A DNA stretch of 64,000 nucleotides from Streptomyces polyasparticus (GTDB lineage Bacteria > Actinomycetota > Actinomycetes > Streptomycetales > Streptomycetaceae), in contig NZ_JACTVJ010000011.1 of assembly GCF_014493765.1 (NCBI RefSeq), positions 310,001-374,000 of the forward strand. The letters run 5' to 3'. Below, in pieces: positions 8,009 to 16,653 of this stretch; position 1 is the first letter of the stretch, and each line of letters begins with the position of its first letter. The notes beneath the pieces are model-generated. The model worked only from the letters and a program-made list of their open reading frames with translations, was not told the DNA's origin and made no database searches. The position numbers and the translations under genes were made by a program.

Positions 8009-9013
8009 ATGAGCATGCCCCCGACGCCGCCCGGCTGGTATCAGGACCCTGAGGCGCCGTCCCACGAACGCTGGTGGGACGGCACCGCATGGACCCCGCA
8101 CACCCGCGTCGCCCAGGCGCCCGCCGTGGGACACGGCCTCGCGCCGGCCGGACCCGCGCAGCACAGCGGTCAGTACCCCGGGCAGCACAGCGGTCAGTAC
8201 CCCGCGCAGCACAGTGGTCAGTTCGGGCCGCCCGCGCCCGTCGCCTCCGGCGGGCCGGGCGGACACGCCAAGGTCGTGGCGCTCGCCGCGGCCGGGGTCG
8301 TGCTCGTCGCCTCGATCGTCACCGGTGTCGTGGTCCTGGGCAAGGACGACAAGTCCGACCCCGGGGCCTCGACCCGCACCAGCCCGACCGCCGAGGCCAC
8401 GGCGCCGGACGACAAGCCCGAGCCGACGGTGACGGCGTCTCCCGAGTCCGATGCGAAGGTGCTCGAGGACCAGCTCAACGGCATCACGATGCCGATACCC
8501 GAAGGCTGGGAGCGGCCGAAGAACACGGTCGAGAAGGCCGTCACCATGACCACCGAGGGCACCTACCCCTGCCCCGGCGACGCGGGCTTCTGCTACCACG
8601 GCAGGGTCACCTCGCGGACTGTGGCCTCGGGTGCGGGCAGTGATCCCGAGGTGGCCGCCAAGACCGATATCACCGAGGCCGCCGACAGCTCGTACGACCG
8701 CGATGTGATCGACCGCCGTCCGTACAACGGCATCACCTCGCACACCGAGCTCAAGTCCGAGGAGGTCGTCGTCGCGGGATCCACCGGCTACCTGGTGCGC
8801 TGGCGGGTCAAGACCGGGGCGGGCAACGGCGGTTACGTGCAGTCCGTGGTCTTCCCGAAGCCCGGCACCGACACTCTGATCGCCGTGCGCTTCGCGTTCG
8901 ACGCGGACGACGGGCCGCCGTTGTCGCTGATGGATGAGATCACCAAGAGCATCCGCCGCATCGGCGACAAGGGCGCGACGGACGGGGGCGTGGGTTCGAG
9001 CATCGCGCCCTGA
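8009..9013 (+). CDS. DUF2510 membrane-anchored protein
   Basis: 334 residues from ATG 8009. Residues 4-32 (PPGWYQDPEAPSHERWWDGT) are a DUF2510 domain, a WW-like actinobacterial module. Next comes a short QHSGQYP repeat (about residues 50-70), one transmembrane helix (VVALAAAGVVLVASIVTGVVV, about 90-110), and an extracytoplasmic domain of about 220 residues with no recognised family. The topology suggests DUF2510 in the cytosol and the C-terminal domain outside. It stands alone between the phosphatase and a convergent PLP enzyme gene. Function unknown. Confidence 0.82.
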   Translation: MSMPPTPPGWYQDPEAPSHERWWDGTAWTPHTRVAQAPAVGHGLAPAGPAQHSGQYPGQHSGQYPAQHSGQFGPPAPVASGGPGGHAKVVALAAAGVVLVASIVTGVVVLGKDDKSDPGASTRTSPTAEATAPDDKPEPTVTASPESDAKVLEDQLNGITMPIPEGWERPKNTVEKAVTMTTEGTYPCPGDAGFCYHGRVTSRTVASGAGSDPEVAAKTDITEAADSSYDRDVIDRRPYNGITSHTELKSEEVVVAGSTGYLVRWRVKTGAGNGGYVQSVVFPKPGTDTLIAVRFAFDADDGPPLSLMDEITKSIRRIGDKGATDGGVGSSIAP

Positions 9014-9047
9014 GCGCGCGGCCCGCAGGCCTGCGCGCCCGGCAGAC

Positions 9048-10250
9048 CTAGAGGAAGGTGTGCCCCTCACCGCGATACGTGGGCACCGTGGCCGTCACCC
9101 GGTCGCCCTCGACCAGATGCAACTGCGCGAAGCGCTCGCACAGTTCACCGGCCTTCGCGTGCCGGAACCACACCTTGTCGCCGATCCGCAGATCGTCCGC
9201 GGGCGAGCCGAGCAGCGGTGTCTGCACCTCGCCCGCGCCCTCCTGCGGGTCGTACGTCAGGCCTTCCGGGAGATACGGGACCGGCGAGCGGTCCTTGCCC
9301 GCCGCACCCGACGCCGGATAGCCGCCGCCGAGCACCGTGACGACCCCGACCCCGGGCCTGCGCACCACCGGCTGCGCGAACAGTGCGGCCGGACGTCCGC
9401 TGAACGACGTGTAGTTGTCGAAAAGCCGCGGCTGATAGAGCCCCGATCCGGCGGCGATCTCCGTCACCGCGTCCTCGGCCGCCGTGTGCTGCACACTCCC
9501 GGTGCCACCGCCGTTGACGAACTCCAGGTCCGGGGCCACGGCTCGCACCGCCCGTACGGCCTCGGCCCGCCGCGCGGCCAGCTCACGCCGCGCCGCGCTC
9601 TGCATCGCGCGGATCGCCCGCGACCTGACCGGCCGGCCGAGCAGCGCATCGCCCACACCGGCGACATGACCCTCGTACGCCATGATCCCGACCAGCCGGA
9701 ACCCCGGTGTGCGCGCCACGGCCCGTGCCAGGTCGGCCAGTTGGGCGGGGGAGTGCAGCGGGGAGCGGCGCGCCCCGATGCGGACGCGGCCGCCCAGGAG
9801 CTTGAGCGCGGTGTCCAGTTCCAGACAGACCCGTACCTCCTCGCGCCCGCCGTCGCGTGCCGCCTCGATCAGCCGCAGCTGCGCCGGGTCGTCGATCATC
9901 ACGGTCACGGCCGCGGCCAGCTTGGGATCGGAGGTCAGCTCGGCGAAGCCGGCGCGGTCCGCGGACGGATAGGCGAGCAGCACGTCCTCGAAGCCCGAAC
10001 GCGCCAGCCACAGCGACTCGGCGAGCGTGAAGGACATGATCCCGGCGAAGCCGTCCCTGGCCAGGACCCGCTCGAGGAGGGCGCGGCAGCGTACGGACTT
10101 GCTCGCCACCCGGATCGGCTTGCCGCCCGCGCGGCGGACCAGGTCGTCGGCGTTGGCGTCGAACGCCTCGAGGTCGACGATCGCGAGCGGGGCGTCGAGC
10201 TCGGCGGTGGCCTTGTCGAAACGGGCACGGTCTGCGCTGCGTGCGGTCAT
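9048..10250 (-). CDS. PLP-dependent amino acid aldolase/deaminase (alanine racemase-like fold)
   Basis: 400 residues from ATG 10250. The N-terminal part is a fold-type III PLP barrel: LDAPLAIVDLEAFDAN, then IRVASKSVRCRALLERVL with the PLP lysine in VASKS, and the phosphate-binding VNGGGTGS near residue 250. The C-terminal beta domain ends with the VWFRHAKAGELCERF segment, as in D-threonine aldolase / D-serine dehydratase relatives. Products annotated this way in Streptomyces are called amino acid deaminase/aldolase. The substrate, probably a D-amino acid or 3-hydroxy amino acid, cannot be fixed from sequence. Confidence 0.83.
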   Translation of the reverse strand: MTARSADRARFDKATAELDAPLAIVDLEAFDANADDLVRRAGGKPIRVASKSVRCRALLERVLARDGFAGIMSFTLAESLWLARSGFEDVLLAYPSADRAGFAELTSDPKLAAAVTVMIDDPAQLRLIEAARDGGREEVRVCLELDTALKLLGGRVRIGARRSPLHSPAQLADLARAVARTPGFRLVGIMAYEGHVAGVGDALLGRPVRSRAIRAMQSAARRELAARRAEAVRAVRAVAPDLEFVNGGGTGSVQHTAAEDAVTEIAAGSGLYQPRLFDNYTSFSGRPAALFAQPVVRRPGVGVVTVLGGGYPASGAAGKDRSPVPYLPEGLTYDPQEGAGEVQTPLLGSPADDLRIGDKVWFRHAKAGELCERFAQLHLVEGDRVTATVPTYRGEGHTFL

Positions 10251-10487
10251 GAACGAAGACTGCCAGACACGATTACCGCTTGGTAGGGGGATGATCCGGA
10301 CAGATCACCCCTGACCTGCGGACTGGTTCCCGCATGCACAGCACGAGACCGTAGAGTGACGCGCAGGCAGGGAGGAACGGGCCTGTCCCCACAGGTGATC
10401 GACACTGGTGACGGACGCGCGTGACCGGCGGCGCCGAGCATGCCGGAGCAAAGGCCCGGACCCGCGAGTTCAGCGAACGGGGGGTGG
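10251..10487. promoter_or_regulatory. divergent intergenic region with a palindrome
   Basis: This 237-bp gap separates two divergent genes. It holds an interrupted palindrome at 10288-10311 (GGG-A-TGATC / GATCA-C-CCC) and a weak -10-like TAGAGT at 10352-10357 for the rightward transcript. No coding sequence or known RNA motif was seen. Confidence 0.4.
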
Positions 10488-11858
10488 ATGAGTACCGAAG
10501 CGCAGCGCGCCGACGTCCCCCCGCGCCCCACGTCCCCGCCTCCGCCGCTCGCCTCGTCGCGGCTGCCGGATCATGCGCCCGCCGTGGACTCTGCCGCGGC
10601 CGTCGCGGGCGGCCCCGCGTCCACCGATGCGGACCGGCTCCCGCCCCGTCCCGCAGGCGCCGAGACCTCGGTACCGCCGATGCCCGCCGTGCCGCCCAGA
10701 CCCGCGGCCGCACCCGCCGCACCCGCCGCGCGCGAAGCGGCCACCGCCGGCGACGCGCCGGTCGCCGAGCCGTCCAACGCGGGCCCGCGCCCCGGAAGTT
10801 CCCCCTCCGGTACGCAGGCGCCGGTCGCTCCCCGTTCCCGGCCGGGCCCCGAAACGCCCACCGAGACCACCACCCGCCTGCGTCCGGTGACGGCGGGCCC
10901 CCTGCCTCCCGAGGCCCCGCGCCGCCCGGCCGGCGCCCCGCCGCGCCCCGCATCGCACCCGCCGCAGGACCCACCGGGCCTGCGCCGGCGGCGGCCCGTC
11001 GGCTCCGTCGACCTCACGCCTCGCCCGGACGCCGGACCGCCGCTGGTCTTCGCACCGCCCGCAGCCTTCGACGACCACACCACCCGGCTGCGCCCGGTGC
11101 GCCGCAGCCGCGCGCGGATCGTCGCCGCCACCACCTGCCTCGTACTCGGCGTCGGGCTCATCGCCGGTGCGGTGACCGGCAGTTGGCTGACCGGCGAGTC
11201 CGGCGCGGCCGCCGCCGACGCCGATGTGTTCGCCGCCGCGGCCGACGCCTGGCACAGCGAACCGGTGGACACGCTCTTCCCCCGTACGGTCGCGGGCGAA
11301 GGCGCCGGACCCGGCGGCGCGGACCGGCGCTGGACGCGGATCGCCGTCGCCCCCGACAGCACCTGCGCCAAGGGGCTCGATCCGCTGCTGCTCAAGACCC
11401 TGGAGACGGCCGGCTGCAAGCGGCTCGTCCGCGCCACGTACACCGATGCCACCCACAGCTATGTGACCACCGTGGGCATGGCGTTCACCGAGGCCGACGC
11501 CGAGACGATGAGTGCCCTGCGCACCCGCTTCGATAAGGAAGGCCTCACCACCCGCCCCGAACTGATGCCGGGGACCTACCCGGTCAAGGGCACGGTCGCC
11601 GAGGACTTCGGGCCACGGCAGCGGGCCAGCTGGAGCGTCTCCGTACTGAACGACGCACCCGTCGTGGTGTTCGCGGTCTCCGGTTTCGCCGACGGCCGCG
11701 CGGTCGAGGACCCCGAGCCGGCCGCACAGGCCATGGCCGAGGGCGCCACCAGCGCCCCGGCCCAGTCCGGTCTCGGCCACGAGGCGCAGGGCCTGGCCGA
11801 CCGCATCGAGCGGGGCCTGCGCAAGAAGGCCGCGGAGGCCACGGAGGACGGTTCGTGA
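10488..11858 (+). CDS. proline-rich single-pass membrane protein coupled to mycosin
   Basis: 456 residues from ATG 10488, which has GGGGTGG upstream; an in-frame ATG at 10440 lacks a ribosome site. The first ~205 residues are Pro/Ala-rich and disordered, with a repeated TTRLRPV motif. A single transmembrane helix (RIVAATTCLVLGVGLIAGAV) is followed by an extracytoplasmic domain of ~230 residues with two cysteines (STCAKG, TAGCKR). Its stop overlaps the GTG start of the mycosin-like protease (GTGA), so the two are translationally coupled and probably work together at the cell surface. No family recognised. Confidence 0.85.
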   Translation: MSTEAQRADVPPRPTSPPPPLASSRLPDHAPAVDSAAAVAGGPASTDADRLPPRPAGAETSVPPMPAVPPRPAAAPAAPAAREAATAGDAPVAEPSNAGPRPGSSPSGTQAPVAPRSRPGPETPTETTTRLRPVTAGPLPPEAPRRPAGAPPRPASHPPQDPPGLRRRRPVGSVDLTPRPDAGPPLVFAPPAAFDDHTTRLRPVRRSRARIVAATTCLVLGVGLIAGAVTGSWLTGESGAAAADADVFAAAADAWHSEPVDTLFPRTVAGEGAGPGGADRRWTRIAVAPDSTCAKGLDPLLLKTLETAGCKRLVRATYTDATHSYVTTVGMAFTEADAETMSALRTRFDKEGLTTRPELMPGTYPVKGTVAEDFGPRQRASWSVSVLNDAPVVVFAVSGFADGRAVEDPEPAAQAMAEGATSAPAQSGLGHEAQGLADRIERGLRKKAAEATEDGS

Positions 11859-13003
11859 GGGTTCGATCCATCGGCGCCCTGCTCCTCACCGGCGCCCTCG
11901 TGCTGCTGCCGACGACCGCCGCGCACGCCGACACGATCCGCGCCCAGCAGTGGGCGCTCGAGGCCCTGGACGCCGACCGGGCCTGGGCGACGACCAAGGG
12001 CGAAGGCATCACGGTCGCGGTGCTCGACACGGGAGTCGACGGCACCCACCCCGACCTCCGCGACAACGTCCTCAAGGGCAAGGACATGATCGGCTTCGGC
12101 GCCCGGCAGGGCGACACGGCCTGGGCCCGGCACGGCACCAACATGGCCGGCATCATCGCGGGCCACGGCCACGGCCCGGGCCGCGCGGACGGCGTGCTCG
12201 GCATCGCCCCCGGGGCCAAGATCCTGCCTGTACGGGTGATCCTCGAGGACGGCGACAAGTCCCGTACGAAGGCCCGCAATACGCGCGGCACCGCCCTCGC
12301 CGACGGCATCCGCTGGGCCGCCGACCACGGCGCCGACGTGATCAACATGTCGCTCGGCGACGACAGCGAATCCGCGCACGCCGACGCCCGCGAGGACGCG
12401 GCCGTCCAGTACGCCCTCCGCAAGGGCGTGGTCGTGGTCGCCTCCGCCGGCAACGGCGGCGAGAAGGGCGACCACATCTCCTACCCTGCGGCCTACCCCG
12501 GCGTCATCGCCGTCACGGCCGTGGACCGCTACGGGGCCCGCGCCTCCTTCTCGACCCGGCGCTGGTACGCCACGGTCAGCGCGCCGGGCGACGACATCCT
12601 GATGGCGGGCCCGGACCGCGAGTACTACAAGGGCTGGGGCACCTCGGCCGCCGCCGCCTTCGCCTCCGGCGTGGTCGCCCTGGTCCGCTCCGCCCACCCG
12701 GACCTCGACCCCGCCCAGATCAAGCGGCTACTGGAGGACACGGCGGAGGACTCCCCGTCGGGCGGCCGCGACGACTCCTTCGGCTACGGCTTCATCAACC
12801 CGGTGGCCGCGATCGAGAAGGGCGCCGGGATCAAGTCCGCGGCGGCACCCGCGTATCCGAAGAAGTACTTCGGCCCGGGCCCCTCCAAGAAGGAAGCGGG
12901 ATCAGGGCCGTCGAGCTGGTTCGGTCTTGCGGTGGGCGCACTCGGCGCGGGCCTGCTTGTGGCCGCGACGGTGCTGTGGCGCCGGGGGACCGGCAGGCTC
13001 TAG
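11855..13003 (+). CDS. mycosin-like S8 serine protease (type VII secretion-associated type)
   Basis: 382 residues from GTG 11855. Signal peptide (RSIGALLLTGALVLLPTTAAHA), subtilisin catalytic domain with Asp58 (AVLDTGVDGTHPDL), His93 (RHGTNMAGII) and Ser264 (GWGTSAAAAFASG), then a linker and a C-terminal transmembrane helix (WFGLAVGALGAGLLVAATVL) with a basic tail. This is the layout of mycosins (MycP) of type VII secretion systems. No EccB/C/D/E or WXG100 gene is in the window, so its partner system, if any, is elsewhere. It is coupled to the preceding membrane protein. A 22-bp duplication spans its stop codon. Confidence 0.9.
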   Translation: MRVRSIGALLLTGALVLLPTTAAHADTIRAQQWALEALDADRAWATTKGEGITVAVLDTGVDGTHPDLRDNVLKGKDMIGFGARQGDTAWARHGTNMAGIIAGHGHGPGRADGVLGIAPGAKILPVRVILEDGDKSRTKARNTRGTALADGIRWAADHGADVINMSLGDDSESAHADAREDAAVQYALRKGVVVVASAGNGGEKGDHISYPAAYPGVIAVTAVDRYGARASFSTRRWYATVSAPGDDILMAGPDREYYKGWGTSAAAAFASGVVALVRSAHPDLDPAQIKRLLEDTAEDSPSGGRDDSFGYGFINPVAAIEKGAGIKSAAAPAYPKKYFGPGPSKKEAGSGPSSWFGLAVGALGAGLLVAATVLWRRGTGRL

Positions 13004-13024
13004 CCGGGGGACCGGCAGGCTCCA
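12981..13024. repeat. 22-bp tandem duplication across the mycosin stop codon
   Basis: Units 12981-13002 and 13003-13024 differ at one base. The junction lies inside the TAG stop (13001-13003); the second copy reads the stop position as CAG. Confidence 0.92.
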
Positions 13025-13074
13025 GCCGTACGCGGGATCCTCGAAGAACATCCGTGGCGAGTGCGAGGGAATCC

Positions 13075-13914
13075 ATGATCGACGTCGACCGGTATCTGTC
13101 CGTGCTCGGAGTGGAGCGGCCGTCGGCCCCGACCGCCGAGGCGCTGTGGGTGCTGCACCGGGCGCACGCGGAGCGGATCCCGTACGAGACCACGGACAAC
13201 CAGCTGGGCCGGCCCTCGGGCATCTCGGCCGAGGAGTCGGTCGCCCGCATCCTGCGCGGACGCGGCGGCTACTGCTTCCACCTCAACGGCGCCTTCGCCG
13301 CCCTGCTCGACGCCCTCGGCTACGACGTGACCCTCCACCGGGCCGGTGTCCAGGAAGAAGTCGAGGACCCCGACGGCCCCGGCGGCGACCATCTCGCGCT
13401 CACCGTGGGGCTCGACGGACAGCGGTGGCTGGTCGACATCGGCCTGGCCGGCGGCATCCACGAACCGCTGCCGCTGCGCGCGGGCAGCTACACCCAGGGG
13501 CCGTTCACGTACGGGATGGCGCCGTCGTCCGTGGTGCCCGGCGGCTGGCGGTTCACACACGACTCCCGTGGCGCGTTCGACTCCATGGTCTTCGCACCGG
13601 AACCCGTCACCCTGTCCTCCTTCGAGGAGAAGCACGCCTATCTGTCCGCCGATCCCGAATCCGGCTTCGTCCGCGTCTTCCAGACCCAGCTGCGCGACGC
13701 CAAGGGCGTGGACATGCTGCGCGGGCGCGTGCTGCGCCGGATCCACGCCGAGGGCACGGACGAGCGGATCATCGACTCGGCCGAGGAGTTCTACGAAGTG
13801 CTCGCCGAGGTGTTCCACCTCGACCTCACCGATATGGACGCCCGCGAGCGCGCCCTGCTGTGGGAGAACGTCACGGAGACCCACGCGCAATGGCTGGCCG
13901 CCAGGCAAGGGTGA
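13075..13914 (+). CDS. nat: arylamine N-acetyltransferase
   Basis: 279 residues from ATG 13075. NAT family catalytic triad: Cys67 in RGRGGYCFHLNGAF, His106 in GGDHLALTVGLDG, and Asp121 in WLVDIGLAGG. Length equals the family norm. It transfers acetyl from acetyl-CoA to arylamines or hydrazines; relatives also acylate antibiotic intermediates. It stands alone 71 bp after the mycosin stop. No dedicated partner gene is visible, so a detoxification role is the default reading. Confidence 0.93.
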   Translation: MIDVDRYLSVLGVERPSAPTAEALWVLHRAHAERIPYETTDNQLGRPSGISAEESVARILRGRGGYCFHLNGAFAALLDALGYDVTLHRAGVQEEVEDPDGPGGDHLALTVGLDGQRWLVDIGLAGGIHEPLPLRAGSYTQGPFTYGMAPSSVVPGGWRFTHDSRGAFDSMVFAPEPVTLSSFEEKHAYLSADPESGFVRVFQTQLRDAKGVDMLRGRVLRRIHAEGTDERIIDSAEEFYEVLAEVFHLDLTDMDARERALLWENVTETHAQWLAARQG

Positions 13915-13971
13915 GCGGCCGGTCGTGCGGGCCGCCCGGGGCGCCGAAACGGGCAGGTAGGGTCGGGCAGC

Positions 13972-14712
13972 GTGGCGAACAAGAACATTCCCGACCACGG
14001 GTACGCGAACGACGACGGCTCCGCCGACCCCCGCCTGAGTGCCGCGCTCGACGCGTGGGCGGCGGACCGTACGCCCGCCCATGAGAGCCGGATCCTCGAA
14101 GCGCTCAAGGACGCAAGGCTCCTCGTACCCGTCGTCGCGGTGCTCGGCGAGGTCGAGACGGACGAGAACGGGCTCAAGCGCGAGAAGAACAGCGACATGG
14201 CCGTGCCCACCCTGAAGGCCGGCGACCGCACCGCGCTGCCCGCCTTCACCTCGACCCACGCGCTCGCCCTGTGGGACCCGGCCGCCCGGCCCGTCGCCGT
14301 ACCGATGCAGCAGGCGCTGCGGGCGGCGGCGCACGAGAAGGCGGACACGATCGTGCTCGACATGGCCGGGCCCGTCGCGTACGAGCTGCCGCGGCGTGCG
14401 CTGTACGCCCTGGCGGAGGGGCGCACCTCGACGGATCCGCTGGCGGATCCGGCGGTCGTCGCCGCGGTACGGGCTGTGGTTTCCGCGGAGGCCGCTGTCG
14501 TACGGGCGCATCTGGGTGCTTCCGGTGCGGCCGACGGGACGCTCGCCCTCGTCCTCGACGCGGACAGCGACACCGCGGCCGCGGCGCAGCGGATCGCCCG
14601 GGCGCTGGCCTCGGACGAGGCGCTTCGTGCGCGTCTTGTGCGGGGGCTCGACCTCGCGCTTCTTCCGGCTGAGGCCTCGCCGCCGGGGGAGCCGCTGTAC
14701 GTGCGCGGCTGA
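13972..14712 (+). CDS. SseB-family protein
   Basis: 246 residues from GTG 13972. The N-terminal ~130 residues match the SseB N-terminal domain of actinobacteria: ARLLVPVVAVLGE, KNSDMAVPTLKAGDRTALPA, FTSTHALALWD and VAVPMQQALRAA. The C-terminal part (about 150-246) resembles the SseB C-terminal domain, with VLDADSD and ARALASDEALRARLVRGLDL. No enzymatic motif and no signal peptide; a cytosolic protein of unknown role. It precedes a DUF1844 gene in the same direction, a pairing I recall near infC in other Streptomyces. Confidence 0.85.
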   Translation: MANKNIPDHGYANDDGSADPRLSAALDAWAADRTPAHESRILEALKDARLLVPVVAVLGEVETDENGLKREKNSDMAVPTLKAGDRTALPAFTSTHALALWDPAARPVAVPMQQALRAAAHEKADTIVLDMAGPVAYELPRRALYALAEGRTSTDPLADPAVVAAVRAVVSAEAAVVRAHLGASGAADGTLALVLDADSDTAAAAQRIARALASDEALRARLVRGLDLALLPAEASPPGEPLYVRG

Positions 14713-14755
14713 GCGTGGGTGGGCGCTGCGCGAAAAGTCGGCGCCGCCGTGGGGG

Positions 14756-14796
14756 CCGCTGTGCCCACCCGTGCCGCCCTGCGGCACGACTGCCCA
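14756..14796. repeat. 41-bp intergenic palindromic repeat, copy 1
   Basis: A 41-base block identical to 52455-52495. Its centre is a hairpin, GTGCCGC-CCT-GCGGCAC. The flanks share GCTACG shortly downstream. It lies between the SseB-family and DUF1844 genes. It looks like a dispersed intergenic (REP-like) element of Streptomyces. Confidence 0.88.
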
Positions 14797-14852
14797 CGGC
14801 TACGGGTGGCCAGGGTCCTGAGCACCCGTCGGGCGCGCTTAGGCTGAGGGGT

Positions 14853-15215
14853 ATGACTGACGCAAGCCCCACCGGACAGACCGCCGACTTCGACGCCATG
14901 GCCCGCGACATCGCCGAGGTCCCCGCCGTCGAGGTAATCGTCACCGTGGCGGTGAATCTGATGAGCGCCGCCGCCGTGAAGGCGGGCCTGACCGAGGAAG
15001 GCGACGCGCACAAGGACCTCGACGAGGCCCGCAAGCTGATCCACGCCCTCGCCGGTCTGCTCGACGCCAGCACGACCGAGATCAGCTCCTTCCACGCGGC
15101 CCCGCTGCGCGACGGCCTGAAGTCGCTGCAGCTGGCCTTCCGTGAGGCCTCGCTCGTCCCGGACGAGCCCGGTCAGGGCCCCGGCGAGAAGTACACGGGC
15201 CCCGTCTTCGGCTGA
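14853..15215 (+). CDS. DUF1844 protein
   Basis: 120 residues from ATG 14853 with TGAGGGGT just upstream. The core VEVIVTVAVNLMSAAAVKAGL followed by DLDEARKLIHALAGLLDA is the DUF1844 signature, a small all-helical family of unknown function in actinobacteria, commonly encoded just upstream of infC, as here. It ends 70 bp before the infC leader promoter. No signal peptide; probably cytosolic. Confidence 0.9.
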   Translation: MTDASPTGQTADFDAMARDIAEVPAVEVIVTVAVNLMSAAAVKAGLTEEGDAHKDLDEARKLIHALAGLLDASTTEISSFHAAPLRDGLKSLQLAFREASLVPDEPGQGPGEKYTGPVFG

Positions 15216-15249
15216 GCCCGCCCGCGTGCGGCGGCCCGGACACGGGCCG

Positions 15250-15279
15250 TTAGCCGCACCCCAGAAGCTCTGCTAACCT
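15250..15279 (+). promoter_or_regulatory. candidate promoter of the infC-rpmI-rplT operon
   Basis: TTAGCC (15250-15255), an 18-bp spacer, and TAACCT (15274-15279). The -10 is good and the -35 weak. The start point would be near 15286, giving a leader of about 280 bases. Confidence 0.5.
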
Positions 15280-15285
15280 TGTGTA

Positions 15286-15562
15286 ACGACCGGCCGGACA
15301 CTCGCGTGCCCGGCCCACAAGTGGAGGCTCCGATCTCCCACCTGGCTGCCCGACAGGGCGGCGGGTCACCGGTCCGACGGACATGTCTCGTATGTGTTCC
15401 CGTCGCTGATGCGCCCCGTGTACGTCGCGGTGGTGCTCCGGTATGGAGCCCCGCCTGTGATCGTCCGGGGCATTTTTCATGTGCCGGCGCGGTTAGGTCT
15501 GACGAATATGACGTTACGTGGCGGTCCGCCAGACCGTCGCGTGGTGCTACCGAGGAGGATCC
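15286..15562 (+). promoter_or_regulatory. structured 5' leader of infC with candidate attenuator
   Basis: About 277 bases upstream of infC with no convincing gene. It is rich in short inverted repeats and ends in a terminator-like hairpin: GCCCCG (15448-15453), a 12-base loop, CGGGGC (15466-15471), directly followed by ATTTTT. A T-run is rare in this genome. Leaders of infC-rpmI-rplT operons in other bacteria are controlled by ribosomal protein L20 or attenuation; the same role is inferred here, though the fold is not one I can match to a known family. Confidence 0.6.
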
Positions 15563-16234
15563 ATCAGCACCGAGCCCCGCATCAACGACCGGATTCGCGT
15601 TCCCGAGGTACGACTTGTCGGTCCCAGCGGCGAGCAGGTCGGGATTGTTCCGCTTGCCAAGGCCCTTGAGCTTGCTCAGGAGTACGACCTCGACCTGGTC
15701 GAGGTGGCGGCGAGCGCTCGCCCGCCCGTCTGCAAGCTCATGGACTACGGGAAGTTCAAGTACGAATCGGCCATGAAGGCCCGTGAGGCGCGCAAGAACC
15801 AGGCGCACACGGTCATCAAGGAAATGAAGCTCCGGCCGAAGATCGACCCGCACGACTACGACACCAAAAAGGGTCACGTCGTCCGGTTCCTCAAGCAGGG
15901 CGACAAGGTCAAGATCACGATCATGTTCCGTGGTCGCGAGCAGTCCCGGCCGGAGCTCGGCTACCGACTGCTGCAGCGTCTCGCGGAGGACGTCCAGGAC
16001 CTCGGCTTCATCGAGTCGAATCCGAAGCAGGACGGCCGAAACATGATCATGGTTCTCGGTCCGCACAAGAAGAAGACCGAGGCCATGGCCGAGGCCCGTG
16101 AGGCCCAGGCCGCGCGCAAGGCGGACGCTCCGGCGACCACCACGCGTCGTGACCGCGCCGCGGACGAGGAGCCCACCGAGGCCGCTGCCGAGGAGCCGAC
16201 CGAGGCTTCCGCGGAGGAGCCGGCCGAGGCCTGA
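15563..16234 (+). CDS. infC: translation initiation factor IF-3, ATC start
   Basis: 223 residues starting [16 protein letters not shown] at an ATC codon (15563-15565). AGGAGG lies at 15553-15558, four bases upstream; the nearest in-frame GTG (15518) has no ribosome site. IF-3 N-domain ([30 protein letters not shown]) and C-domain ([32 protein letters not shown]) are complete. The C-terminus has an extension of about 45 residues with an acidic EEPTEA repeat, as in other actinobacteria. IF-3 binds the 30S subunit and rejects non-standard starts, so an ATC start gives negative autoregulation. First gene of the infC-rpmI-rplT operon. Confidence 0.96.
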   Translation: MSTEPRINDRIRVPEVRLVGPSGEQVGIVPLAKALELAQEYDLDLVEVAASARPPVCKLMDYGKFKYESAMKAREARKNQAHTVIKEMKLRPKIDPHDYDTKKGHVVRFLKQGDKVKITIMFRGREQSRPELGYRLLQRLAEDVQDLGFIESNPKQDGRNMIMVLGPHKKKTEAMAEAREAQAARKADAPATTTRRDRAADEEPTEAAAEEPTEASAEEPAEA

Positions 16235-16274
16235 TCCGGGGCGCGAGCCCAGGATCGCCAACCGATACAACTGA

Positions 16275-16309
16275 CGCTCCCGCCTGCCGGTTTCACGACC
16301 GGGGGAGCG
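16275..16309 (+). terminator. hairpin between infC and rpmI
   Basis: CGCTCCC (16275-16281) pairs with GGGAGCG (16303-16309), and CCGGT (16287-16291) with ACCGG (16298-16302), leaving a 5-base bulge. Probably an attenuating or RNA-processing hairpin inside the operon. Confidence 0.5.
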
Positions 16310-16334
16310 CCACTGACGAGGAGAGAACGGCGCT

Positions 16335-16529
16335 ATGCCGAAGAACAAGTCGCACAGCGGTGCCAGCAAGCGCTTCAAGATCACCGGCTCCGGCAAGGTG
16401 CTCCGTGAGCGCGCCGGCAAGCGCCACCTGCTCGAGCACAAGTCGTCGCGCCTGACGCGTCGCCTCACCGGCAACGCCGAGATGGCCCCGGGCGACGCCA
16501 AGAAGATCAAGAAGCTTCTCGGCAAGTGA
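16335..16529 (+). CDS. rpmI: 50S ribosomal protein bL35
   Basis: 64 residues from ATG 16335, with GAGGAGAG upstream. Highly basic, with the L35 signature [20 protein letters not shown] and [15 protein letters not shown]. Length is the family norm. Second gene of the infC operon; a hairpin on each side probably adjusts its dose. Confidence 0.98.
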   Translation: MPKNKSHSGASKRFKITGSGKVLRERAGKRHLLEHKSSRLTRRLTGNAEMAPGDAKKIKKLLGK

Positions 16530-16534
16530 CGTCG

Positions 16535-16579
16535 CGGCCCCCGCTGTGACATCCGCGGCTCTGCCGCGGGCGGGGGCCG
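16535..16579 (+). terminator. hairpin between rpmI and rplT
   Basis: Outer 10-bp stem CGGCCCCCGC (16535-16544) / GCGGGGGCCG (16570-16579), inner 6-bp stem CCGCGG / CCGCGG (16553-16558, 16564-16569). It begins six bases after the rpmI stop and has no T-run. An attenuator or processing site is likely, since rplT should still be transcribed. Confidence 0.6.
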
Positions 16580-16653
16580 GACGCCTGGACCGGGACCTAT
16601 TCGAATTCGGGCCGTGTGAACACAACCACGGCCCCGCTACAAGGAGTTAACAA

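Noticed and set aside
10440-10487. Upstream ATG for the proline-rich membrane protein
   Set aside because: No ribosome site upstream of 10440, while ATG 10488 has GGGGTGG at proper distance.
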